From Nematopogon swammerdamellus (taxonomy: Eukaryota > Arthropoda > Insecta > Lepidoptera > Adelidae), in the NCBI GenBank assembly GCA_946902875.1, contig OX336345.1, positions 15,717,395-15,781,394 on the forward strand: 64,000 nucleotides of DNA, read 5' to 3'. Each line of letters starts with the position of its first letter. Positions within the stretch are counted from its first letter, which is position 1. This document shows, in pieces, positions 54,589-64,000 of this stretch. The position numbers and the translations under genes were made by a program. The notes beneath the pieces were generated by a model that worked only from the letters and a program-made list of their open reading frames with translations, had not been told where the DNA came from and ran no database searches.

Positions 54589-55849
54589 ATTTTTTTTATT
54601 AACCGGACTTCAGGAAAAAGGTTGTCCCCGTCATTCCCGACCGAACGCGTGGTAACTCTAGTCCGACTCCGAATACGAGTGAAGCGAGGTAATTTACCGA
54701 GGAGCCGGCAACTCCACATGAAAGATTGCAAACGAGCTCCCCGAAAGCGAATCTGTTTGGGAGCTTTACATTTTTTGAGAAGGCAAACATGATTTTTCGT
54801 AGCACATTTCGCAAAAATCAAATTCGTAAACCTGAAGAATTTCGTTGATGAGGAAAAATTTGTTTACCTTTTGGCTTCCAAATTGAGTTTAGACCTAAAT
54901 AAAATTTGTCACAGAAAGCTGTTACGTACGAAAACGATTTTTATAACAATTCGTTTATCAAAATAAATGGCATCAAACCAGGACATTTTTCCTGTTATTA
55001 AATAATATTTGGTTTAGGTAGAAATTGTAATAATGAGTAATTAATGTCCACGGTTACAAATATTTCCAGAGCGTGCGTTCGTGTTGCGTGCCTGAAATAA
55101 ATATGGCAGCATTACTTTAATAACGGTTGAAAAAAAAATACAATATATTCTAACTGGTCATATTCGATTTCTATTACAATCTAAGATCCATTGTATTCTT
55201 CAAACGATACCTTACGTGCAATTTCACCGCGGAATATCGCAGACACACGCTCGACGTTCCTCTCCGGCTCCGAGATATTCCGGATATTGAAAAGCACAAA
55301 GCCAACCGGACAAACTGTCAATAACAATATCTCTGCCACAGCCCGCGTCCCCCTATTGTCTAACCTCATTTTAATTACTTCCATTCGAAACCTATTCGAA
55401 AACGAGACGCTGGAGCAGGTACACGTTTATTATACCGAGAACTCAGCTGCAAAAACCATCTCAGACGCCGAACTGTCTGTGAAATCGACTCCATAGACCC
55501 AGCGTCTCGACCACTCGTCTCGTCCATTCATACATTTTTACGTTCATTCAAGTAAGATACAATGGCGTCGAACGAACAAAACATTCCTTGCGCCGTTTAG
55601 CAAACAATATAAAATGGCATTGTGCGCGGGCGGCGGCGCAGGGCGGAGCAAGAAAGCTTTTTACAAGTGAATTTGATATCTTTAATTTATTACACCGTTT
55701 TGTTAGGCGTTTTTCTTCTCGTATGAAACAGTTTTAAGCGGCCTCACTTTAATGCTATTGAGCAAAAACATGCGGTTGGGCAACCGTGCCGGGCATTTCT
55801 CACGCCTCGCGTTGAATGCGCTGGAAAAAATGACTGCATTATTGCCTCG
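54589..55849. other. intergenic, nothing recognised
   Basis: Open frames at 54333-54821 (-) and 55191-55496 (+) lack recognisable domains. Confidence 0.45.
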
Positions 55850-56211
55850 AGCGGTAGACGCCTTCCACCTCTAAAGCACAGACGTATCTTTGGGTCATTG
55901 AGCCTGTTTTATCGGTACTACTATGGCCGCTGCTCTGACGAACTTACTTCCCTTATACCTCCTCCTCCTGCTCGCCTTCGCTAAACCCGCCAAACTCTCG
56001 CGGAACACCCCTTTGTAGTCGACAGAAGAGTTCTTCGAACTGCACGATTCTCTAAATCGTTCTTATGCCGCACTACAAAGGTGTGGGCCGGGCTCCCAGG
56101 GAATATCTTTCCCCACTCCTACAATCCACGGATCTTCAAATCGCGGGTTAATAGCCTTTCCCCAGCGACATTAGTCCACCTCCAAGCCGGACTGTCACCT
56201 CCTCGGCGGTG
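55850..56211 (+). pseudogene. LINE-gamma, C-terminal remnant
   Basis: One frame reads SLSLFYRYYYGRCSDELTSL, a TAA at about 55990, then RTARFSKSFLCRTTKVWAG, LPGNIFPHSYNPRIFKSRVN. This is the usual end of CR1/jockey-like LINE reverse transcriptases in Lepidoptera and is distinct from LINE-alpha and -beta. No RT active site remains. Confidence 0.72.
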
Positions 56212-56850
56212 AAATTGCGGCTGCGACCTCGCGCAGAGCCACCCAGTTCGGAAGCAATAAAAAAAAAGATGAAGTGGACGACGACGCCTGGACGGTGGAG
56301 ATATAATGAACTGCGTGCGACTCACCTAATTCAGAATTTTGGAAGCAGCTATATGCTGCGGAGCCAAACTGTGAATTAATTACATCTGTAGTGTAGCGGC
56401 TCGGTGCCAACTGGAACTGAGCTTCGAATGAATAGGTTAAAATTATAATTGGACGCTTTAATTTTCAGTATTTACGCGGCCTTGTTTTCATTTTGGGACT
56501 AGGCCCATAGATAAAATACTCGTACTTACAATAATAAAAACGGCGGAGCAAGTGCGAACATGAACGAACATTCTTTGCATTAGCAGCTCAGCTGGGACAC
56601 TATCGGAGTCCCACCACTACACTACCACACTGAATCTTACGACTCGAAGCGAAGTTTGGGTCTAACTTGAAGGCAGAACACCGCAAATTTATTCAGAACG
56701 GGCTCCGGCCTCGCCTAAAGTGGTTAACTTGGAACCAGAGCACCGCTGCACTCTTAAACAGGTGGGCCTTCGACCTCGCTACGAATGGCTTAGTTGACTT
56801 CGAGGTTTTTTAAAAGAGAATATTATATACTTACTCTACGTACTACGTAC
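56212..56850. other. intergenic, nothing recognised
   Basis: No supported feature. Confidence 0.5.
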
Positions 56851-57105
56851 ATACCGTGTGGGGTCGGTACTTACATAGCTAGTAGTACTAGCCACCTCTC
56901 ACCTTGGCACGGTCCTTCCATCGAATCATTCAGCAGGTGGGGTCTTCGTGCCTTACTTGCTGCTTGATAGTTATTACGTTTATGTGCTAAATGTGGTGGA
57001 CGGTGTCGTGCTGCAATTTACAAGAGTACGCGCAGCACAACTCCGTCTACTCTGCTTACCCCGATTGTCGGAATACAGCGTGTGGTAATTGTGGTATGTA
57101 TGTAT
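56851..57105 (+). mobile_element. SINE-C with truncated head3
   Basis: TACCGTGTGGGGTCGGTACT of head3, then after a deletion CCACCTCTCACCTTGGCACG and the rest of the body to TATGTATGTATG. Confidence 0.75.
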
Positions 57106-58334
57106 GAATTACTCTCTGTTGATTCTATGTATGTAACAATAGTCATACTTGGTATATTCCACGTACCTATTATTCCACAACATAGACGGACATTGTTGGA
57201 GAATTATTTATAAATAACGCTTGAAGTAGGCCATTAAAATCACCTGTAACGAATGTCCTTTTTGCGCGCGTCAATGGACATCCTGTCTCATTGTCCCGAC
57301 GCGTTCTCCTCCAGTTAACTTGCTATTTCTGGAGGAAATGACTTTTTCATTCATCGCAGCAACGACTCGGGAGTTATTGTATTCGAGATTTACGGCTTAT
57401 AGATATACTTGACGCGAGAGTGAATTGTGCCAATTGAGCTTTAGTGAATTCCTGCCATCAATGATGTATGCGGATAGGAAATAATAAACTTTTGGAACTA
57501 AAAAATTATGCTCTAAAATGTATGATTATTGATTACTGTTTAATGTAAAATCATCAGAATCGTTTTAGCTTTGGGTTCAATTTATTGGTAGGTACACCTA
57601 CTCTATGCACCTAGTCGTATGTCGACTAGTCGTGTGTACCTACCTAATTGTATAAGCGGGAAGGAATTTAAAAACAAAATGTTTAGAATATGGAACATAA
57701 CTCGTAGGTAGGTAAAATGAGAAGTGGGAGAGAGTGAGAAGCTCTAAGGTCGCTATCTACGACAGACAACACACAATCTAAACCGGTGGGTCTAGCTAGA
57801 CTGGAAGCATGAAATTTTGCAAGAGAGCACAATTTATTTTTATTTTATTTTATTTTTTAAGGTCGTAATTTTTTAAGTTATAAATATGGAAACTGGTGTT
57901 TAGGTGTTTAGTTTATGAATATAAGTCAGTTGTTACTGGGGGAATATATAGGCAGGGAGAGCGTTCCAGTGTTTACCGTGATTTAGTTTTGCATCGATAT
58001 ATCAGCGTGGCCACTGTTTCGTGCTTCCCTATCGAAAAAGACGTTTATTGCGGTAAGGGCCAGGAAGGAATAATTTTGGTAATAGAAGATGAGGAACGAA
58101 TAAAGTTTCAAAGAAATCAAGTCGCAACAACTTTGGTATGAAGGAAGGAAGCGGTGTGGCTGGCGCGGCTCGGAGAGCCGAGGGATAGAGGAAGTGCTGG
58201 CGCGGCGAGCGAGCGAAAGAGGGGAATCGGAGTTTGAGGCGAAGGGGCGGATCGCGTTCGACTAACTCAGTTGCGGCTGGATGGCCTCAACTCGGTGGAA
58301 CATGACGCGCTGACCGAGTGCACTATCTAGTAAG
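57106..58334. other. intergenic; small LINE-alpha scrap at ~57935-57985
   Basis: The scrap (GGCAGGGAGAGCGTTCCAG) matches the LINE-alpha coding end in antisense. A GC-rich patch lies at about 58150-58300. An 81-codon frame at 57896 is partly this scrap and not a gene. Confidence 0.45.
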
Positions 58335-58765
58335 AAGTAAAAAAAAGTTTAATTACAAATTTAAAATACCCGCGCAGCTCTGAGTTTTTATATTTTATTT
58401 ACTTAGCGGTCTCCCGGCTCCTTTAAGTAAGTAAATGGAAATTATTTTTGACATTTCTAAGGACGGGGTTTTTTTTAATTTGTAATTTAACTTTTATTTC
58501 AAGCTTTTTAGGATTATATTTTTTTGGATTACTTAATTACTTGATTACTAACATAGCTAAGAACCAACCCGATTAAACCAGCTTGCTAATACAAAAAACC
58601 CCATCCAAATCGGTCCATCCGTTTGGGAGATACGATGCCACAGATAGACACACCCGGCATACATACACATACACGTTAAACTTATAAACACAGCCCTTTT
58701 TGCGTCGGGGGCATGGAGGTACCAAGCCACGCGGGCGCGGCGGCCGGAGTCGTAGCTCCATGGTC
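58335..58765. mobile_element. relative of foldback FB0, inverse orientation
   Basis: Shares TTAATTACAAATTTAAAA, TTACTTAGCGGTC, CTCCTTTAAGTAAGTAAA and the GATTACTTAATTACTTGATT segment with 4263-5156, then the complement of CCAAACGGATGGACCGATTT. One arm is diverged. Confidence 0.72.
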
Positions 58766-58892
58766 GGGGGTTAATAATATAATATTTATCTGAATGATAT
58801 TAGTATGGTTATTTGTAACTTTTGTATTGCAATCGTGCGCATTCCATTATTATCTAGTTAATCTAGTAGTATATACGCAAAGCGAAAATGCA

Positions 58893-59112
58893 TACATACA
58901 TACATACCACAAGTAAGCAGAGTAGTCGGTGCTGTGCTGCAAGTACTCATGTGAATTACAGCACAACACCGACCACCATGTTTCGCAAATTATTCGCACA
59001 AGACAACTATCAAGCAGCAAAGTAAGGCACGAAGACCCGCCGGCTGCATGACTCGGTGCAAGAACCGTGCCAAGGTGAGAGGTGGCTAGTATGTCTCCCT
59101 TTAGCACGGAAT
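58893..59112 (-). mobile_element. SINE-C copy
   Basis: CATA tail at left, then the complement of the body from AAGTAAGCAGAGTAGTCGG to GGTGAGAGGTGGCTA. Confidence 0.75.
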
Positions 59113-59326
59113 CTTGTCAAAAGCGAAAATGATCTCGCATTTCCTTGAGAATTTCAGTAGGCGTTACGGAATTTAGTAATTCAATAATGAGAGAAGCGCC
59201 CCGGTATGTCCTCACAACACAAGTATGCTTTACGGCGAACAAATCAATAACTTGGAACTGCTATTGTCATACATTGCTTTTTTTTTTTCATCCGCAAGAT
59301 ATTTGACTAACCCACATGTTATTTGT

Positions 59327-61059
59327 TTATATGTAAACTATGTACTTATATGTAAACTTTTGAAATATTTCTGGTAATGAACAAAGGCCAAATGGAGCTC
59401 TGAGAAATTTGTAGCACCCAAAAGGTGTACTGAACGTGCAAAGATCAGTTGACTGTTCGCTTAGCTTTATCTGATGAAAGCCATCCTTTAAGTCAAATAC
59501 ACAAAATATTTTTTTACCGGACAAATTTGATGTGAGATCTTTAATTCTGATGGGTCTATGCACACTCTTAAAGTTTTATTCGGTTTTTCTATTATAACTA
59601 TATTGTTTACCCATTCCTTAGGTTCATGTACAGGAAGTATTACACCTTTTTCCTGTAGACTTAGCAAAGTTTCTTTTAACCTGGCTTTTAACTTTAGTGG
59701 TATTCGTCTAGGTGGACACGTTCTTGGAATCGCTCCATCTTTCAGTTTTATGCTTAGAATGTCTGGGAAGCAGCCCAATCCTGTAAATATATTTTTATTT
59801 ATGGCAATAAAATGTTCTTTGTCTATCTCTGGTTTACCTATAGAATCAATTCTTTGAATTAGTTTTAATCTAATACACGCAGATAAGCCTAAAATTGGTA
59901 TTGCTTTTGGATTGTCAACAACAATGAAATTCGTGTTAATTGACTTTCCTTCAAGTCTTAACATTACATCTATTGAACCCTGTGGAGCGATTTTGAAACC
60001 ACCGAACGCTTCCAGCTTTACATTTGTTTCTCTTATATTCTTACAGAGATTTAATTTCTTACAATACTGCAATGGTAAAATATTAATCTCAGCTCCAGTA
60101 TCTAATTTAAATTTTATATTTTCACCATGGATTGCTATATTTTTATACCAATTTACCTTAGAATCTAAAGATCCAATGTGAAGGTTGTTCTGAGCTTCTT
60201 CCGTTTCATCTTTGTTAATTCCGAGCTCGTGTGTTATGCGTGAGTGCGACGATTTGTATGGCTTTCCCTGTCTTGTTGGCATCGTCTGCGATTCTGACCG
60301 GCTCGAGGTCGACATCCGTTTTGACGCATCTCCTTCTTCTTCTTCTTTATTTTGCCGGATTGCTGCTGCGCGACACATCTTTGTGTAGTGGTTTGGCCAG
60401 TGACATTTATTACATATGTTGCCAAAGGCAGGACACTCTCTGAACCTATGACTTGTTCCACATTTAGTGCATCTACGTGTAGTGTTTGAAACAGAGTCTA
60501 TGTTTTTGTCTTTATTTAAAAGCTTGATATTCTGTTCCGCTAGTTCAGCCGATTGACAATAAGCCACTACATTGTCTAGACTTCTTCTTTCTCCTCTTAG
60601 AAGTTTTTCTTTGACGGTGTTGTTCCTAATCCCCAGCACAATTTGTGCGCATAAGAGCTTGTCTTCTTGTTCTGCAAAGTTGCATTGGTCGACCATACCT
60701 CTCAAGGCGGCGTAAAACCTTTCAAACGATTCTCCTTCTTGTTGTGTTCTTTGGAGAAATTTATATATTTGTACAGTTTCATTTGCTTTTGGCTGCAGAT
60801 GTTTTTCTAAAATTTGTAGTATATTACTTACTGTTTCTTTGTATGACTCATCCTTTGGCTTGATTGACCTGTACAGCTTTTGTCCATCCGTACCAAGTAA
60901 GTTTTTTAGTCTGGCTACCTGTACTTCTTGCGGCTTCTTATTAGATTCTGTCGCTGTAAAATATATTAAGACTTCTTCTTGGAAGATCGAAAATTTTTCA
61001 GCTACATTGTCCGATGCCAGGTTCAGTGGCGCCGGCTTATTGAACATGTCCGTGGACAT
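59327..61059 (-). pseudogene. Ty3/gypsy gag-protease-RT, truncated and frameshifted
   Basis: Open for 523 codons from ATG 61059. Gag (1-190) has matrix/capsid-like helical sequence (RFYAALRGMVDQCNF). Two CCHC-type zinc knuckles sit at about 197-229 (CTKCGTSH..., CNKCHWPNHYTKMC). The retropepsin active site FKLDTGAEINILP has D at about 320. The RT N-terminus (GVILPVHEPKEWVNNIVIIE, RVCIDPSEL) then shifts frame near 59510 and continues in 59563-59327 (CVFDLKDGFHQIKL, FGCYKFLRAPFGL) before ending abruptly. The YxDD box, RNase H and integrase are missing. A 5' LTR (61104-61300) and a primer-site-like TGGCGCAGCC (from 61103) precede it. Non-functional, but gag and protease look little decayed. Confidence 0.85.
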
Positions 61060-61103
61060 TGTAAATGAGTTTTGAGCTTGTAGTTCTTTTTACGGCTGCG
61101 CCA

Positions 61104-61300
61104 TGTTATTTGTTTATAATAATTAAACAATGTTGTACGTATTTATGTAAGATTTTAATGCAATCCATTATTCAATGACATGTCTGTTATGTCGTTGCTA
61201 TTGGCAACCATCTTTATTCTATTTTTAAATATACACCACACCTTTTACAAGTGACGGAACGCGTTTTTATACTAGTCCCCCCCCACACACAAGTGTTACA
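61104..61300 (-). repeat. putative 5' LTR of the gypsy element
   Basis: 197 bp, minus-strand start TGTAACACTTG and end AAACAAATAACA (TGT...ACA termini), followed at once by TGGCGCAGCC. It contains TATAAAAA near its start and AATAAA in the middle. No full second LTR was found; only a 16-base match to its end is at about 59318-59333. Confidence 0.65.
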
Positions 61301-61316
61301 GAGATATTCTTTTATT

Positions 61317-61650
61317 TTTTATTGAATGCGCGACGTATGGCACCGAACCAACCTCAAGGTGTCTAACGACGCCCATGGACATTCAGTCGTATGCGGGGGT
61401 TGCGAATGCCTTGCCGGCCTGCCTGACAGACGCAAGTGATACTCATCAATACTAATAGAGAAAGCGCGACATATTCCGTCGAGACACCCATAACGAGACG
61501 TCTTTGAAAACTCGGCGGCAAACATAAGCGGTGGTTGCAAATGCCAATGTCCTTCTTGAAGGACCCGAGACTGTACTTGGGGCAAAATATATGGGCAGGC
61601 AGAGCATTCCAGAGTTTACCGGTTCTGTAAAGGAAAGATCTGCAGAACCG
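61317..61650 (-). mobile_element. LINE-alpha 3' ends, two overlapping scraps
   Basis: 61317-61440 matches the 3' UTR and last codons; 61455-61650 repeats the 3' UTR and then extends into RTGKLWNAL-coding sequence. So two antisense truncated copies are joined. They abut the LTR within 17 bp. Confidence 0.7.
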
Positions 61651-61737
61651 ATATTATATAATATCTGTGACTTTCTGTATAATTTTTCTCCTGTCTGGCT
61701 ATTTGATGCCGTTTTATACTTCTTTGATATTACCAGT

Positions 61738-61880
61738 AAATAATGAACATCGAGCTTTAGAAAGAGACAATACGGTTGTAGATCGTCGTCCCTTACGCAC
61801 ACAGACGTGCGAGTTAGTGCGACAGAGACGACGCTCTACAACCGAACTTTTTCTCTCTAAAACTCGGATGTTCATTATTT
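61738..61880. mobile_element. 143-bp foldback MITE
   Basis: Ends AAATAATGAACATC and complement; arms contain TTTAGA..GAGA, CGGTTGTAGA and CGTCGTC. Mismatches are scattered. A related arm fragment is at 45670-45698. Confidence 0.7.
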
Positions 61881-63611
61881 GTACATGCCGAGGCGAACAC
61901 GATAGTTCCTTGTCTATCTCGTATGTACGGTGTTTACAGAGGCATTTGTTAAATTGTTAAGTTATTTGTCTACGCATAAATTGCTGCCTTGTTTGAGCCA
62001 GCGCCGCCTCCCACTTCAAGGTCGACGTAGGGTCGGGATTCTTACGATAGCTCGATAGCAGCGATAGGTAGGAGTAGTATTTGGGTAAATTGATTGATTG
62101 AATTTGATGAGACCATATCATAAAGTTGAATATATAATAAAATTACCGTAGAATTCGTTCCAATAAATATCTTGTAGGTGTGTTAGTGAGTGACGCGTGT
62201 AATGTAATTTTCGTAAGGTTTGAAATTGTAGACACCTGTACATTGTTAGATCTGCAGTGAAGGTGATATAGTTTGAAATTAATATATAAATGTATTCTTA
62301 AGTAAAGTACAATTAAAAACTATAGTAAAATAAACAATAATAATAACTTTATTATTATTATATTAGATTATATTTAATTTATTATAAGAAATAAACCTTC
62401 TCTGTAAAATGTACATAAACCTTAATAATAAAAGTAACCCCAATTGTTTTATTATTTATATATTTATAATTTAAATTATGTAGATCTAAATGTTACCAGA
62501 AATTTAAACAACAACAGTAATAGTAATTATAGTTTTTTGGAAAAAAATCACCGTAATACAAAATTACTTCAAATCAAACAAAGCTTCATCGAAATTAATT
62601 ATGTACAAATAGCAAAACTCAACACAACGGTATAGGTAGGACTGAAGGTGAATGGAGCTCGTGAGGGACGCGGGCGCGGGGGAGGGGAGGGCCGAGGGAC
62701 GAATGTTTGCGCTAATGTCTCGTTTGTGTCGAGTGCTCGCGACAATCTCCTCAGCCGAGTATCATTTCCTTCTTCATGAGCAGCTCCTACGAGTCGCATT
62801 TATTTTTTCTTGTTGAGTGCGCGGGGATTTAGCGGATTTCAACAGTTTGTTATCCAGCAATGTACAAGTGAATATGTATTTAATTTAAAAGCAGATTGAA
62901 TATTTATTTAGAGTTAATTGTAGAAAAAAAATTATTATTAATTATAAAAACAAATCGAAATTTTAATATTTACAATTTAAACTTCGACATCTCCTCAAGC
63001 TCGTTTGCTGAAGTTAAAAAAAATTACAGCAGTAAAATTAGATTATTGTCTACGAAAATAATACCTCAAGATCAGTAGAAATCTTTTCGCTCTTCCTCCT
63101 CCTCCAGGTCGCCTGGAATTTTAATATTGTCGAGAAGAAGGCTCCAGCTCTCCTCTTGACATGTGGGCGTAAGACCTCAGTGCTTACAAGATTACTTGAT
63201 CTAGCATCTATAGCAGTTTACATTGATAAGAGACACACGACATAATACAGCTATAATGCAGTTGAATAAATATTATTTAAAAATAATAATTCAAGTAAAT
63301 TCACTATTTATGACTCATTTGTAATTTGTATTAGATGCGTTTATTTACATAATACACACTGGTTAAAATATTGCTTATAACAAGTGCTGACATGCAAACA
63401 CGAGTTTAGTATGTACATTTTATTATGTACGTGGTTGTTCCGAAAATTGTTAGCCAAAGAATAAATACATATTTTTTTTTCCTGAAACTATTTTGATTTG
63501 ACGGCTAATTTAAATACAAATCTCCTTGATGAAAATTATTGGCCCCCTATGTGTAGTTCTTTTTTTAAATATTTTTAACGGTTATCCGTCACTCATATTT
63601 TATTTGCAACA
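61881..63611. other. AT-rich intergenic; GC-rich patch at 62640-62800
   Basis: No supported gene. The open minus-strand frame at 62599-62799 is proline/arginine-rich and lacks a domain. The part from about 63430 to 63611 probably holds the 5' end of the mariner, but I could not identify its TIR with confidence. Confidence 0.45.
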
Positions 63612-63960
63612 ATGGACGTCTCGCGACAAGCTTTTCGTGTTATGATTTTCTATGCTTATAAACTAGGGTTAACCTTCAAGCAATCTCACGAAAATTTGCA
63701 AGCTGCTTTTGGGGAGTCTGCTCCTGCGTTAGCAACAGTTACTTATTGGTTTCGTGAATTTAAACGTGGTCGAGAGGCCTAAACGATGACCCCAGACCCG
63801 GCCGACCATCAACTGCAGTCACTCATGAAAACGTCATCAGGGTAGAGTGGCTATTGCGGGAGAATAGACACATTACACATCGGGAGATTCAGGCTGAACT
63901 GAAGATTGGTATTGCGAAGTTTGTCTGCCTCAAGCTTTCGGGGAGTTGAATAGCGAGCGC
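63612..63960 (+). pseudogene. mariner-like transposase, N-terminal part
   Basis: Starts ATGGACGTCTCG (63612) and reads MDVSRQAFRVMIFYAYKLG, ENLQAAFGESAPALATVTYW and FREFKRGRE, the first helix-turn-helix of mariner/SETMAR-type transposases. A frameshift brings TAA at 63780-63782. The next frame continues DDPRPGRPSTAVTHENVIR and WLLRENRHITHREIQAELKI (second HTH). After about 63925 similarity is lost and the catalytic domain is not in the window. Confidence 0.78.
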
Positions 63961-64000
63961 CCAAGGAGCGGCGTCCGTGGCATTCTTTTTCACCAAGATA

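Noticed and set aside
57896..58141. 81-codon plus-strand ORF
   Set aside because: Part is an antisense LINE-alpha scrap; no domain.

Overview
The window reads as a lepidopteran (moth or butterfly) nuclear genome segment. It is AT-rich by eye, has long non-coding stretches, GT-AG introns and very dense transposable elements. Several repeats carry motifs I recognise as lepidopteran: a SINE leader containing GTCGTAAAAG, a Helitron with a CTAG end, and poly(A) LINE tails with short 3' UTRs. No bacterial-style operon, rRNA gene, CRISPR array or free tRNA gene was found.

Layout. 1-25 kb is intergenic DNA filled with SINEs, 5'-truncated LINEs, foldback/MITE elements and one Helitron (10.3-11.6 kb) whose interior is an inverted minisatellite. 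26-30 kb holds plus-strand exons. Two are decayed exons of a zeste-like Myb/SANT-type DNA-binding protein (25984-26496). Three further exons (29038-30377) are open and splice-compatible and end in a BESS-like tail. GC-rich exons at 44119-44307 and 45223-45276, with a poly(A) signal at 45459, could be the 3' end of the same or a paralogous locus.

Between these plus-strand exons lies a minus-strand block: a deleted jockey-like LINE, an internally deleted Ty3/gypsy element, the endonuclease end of an R4/Dong-type LINE, and the best gene of the window. That gene is an intact three-exon THAP-domain P-element-type transposase (THAP9-like, 926 codons by my splice model, complement 37686-41936). Its first coding exon has been tandemly duplicated (126 bp), leaving an upstream 37-codon ORF. 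45-64 kb is again repeat-rich, with a Ty3/gypsy gag-pro-RT remnant and its 5' LTR (59327-61300), LINE ends, foldback elements and a broken mariner at the right edge.

The main unusual system is a modular set of SINEs. SINE-A has a tRNA-like A box, a stretch strongly resembling the 5S rRNA internal promoter and a tRNA-like B box, followed by a body. SINE-B has a different tRNA-type head but a recognisably related body. A third leader (head3) is joined to SINE-A, to the SINE-A body without the 5S/tRNA part, and to an unrelated SINE-C body. One copy joins a SINE-A body to a SINE-B tail. Family names SINE-A/B/C, LINE-alpha/beta/gamma, X4 and FB are mine. All identifications are by eye and memory, without database searches.
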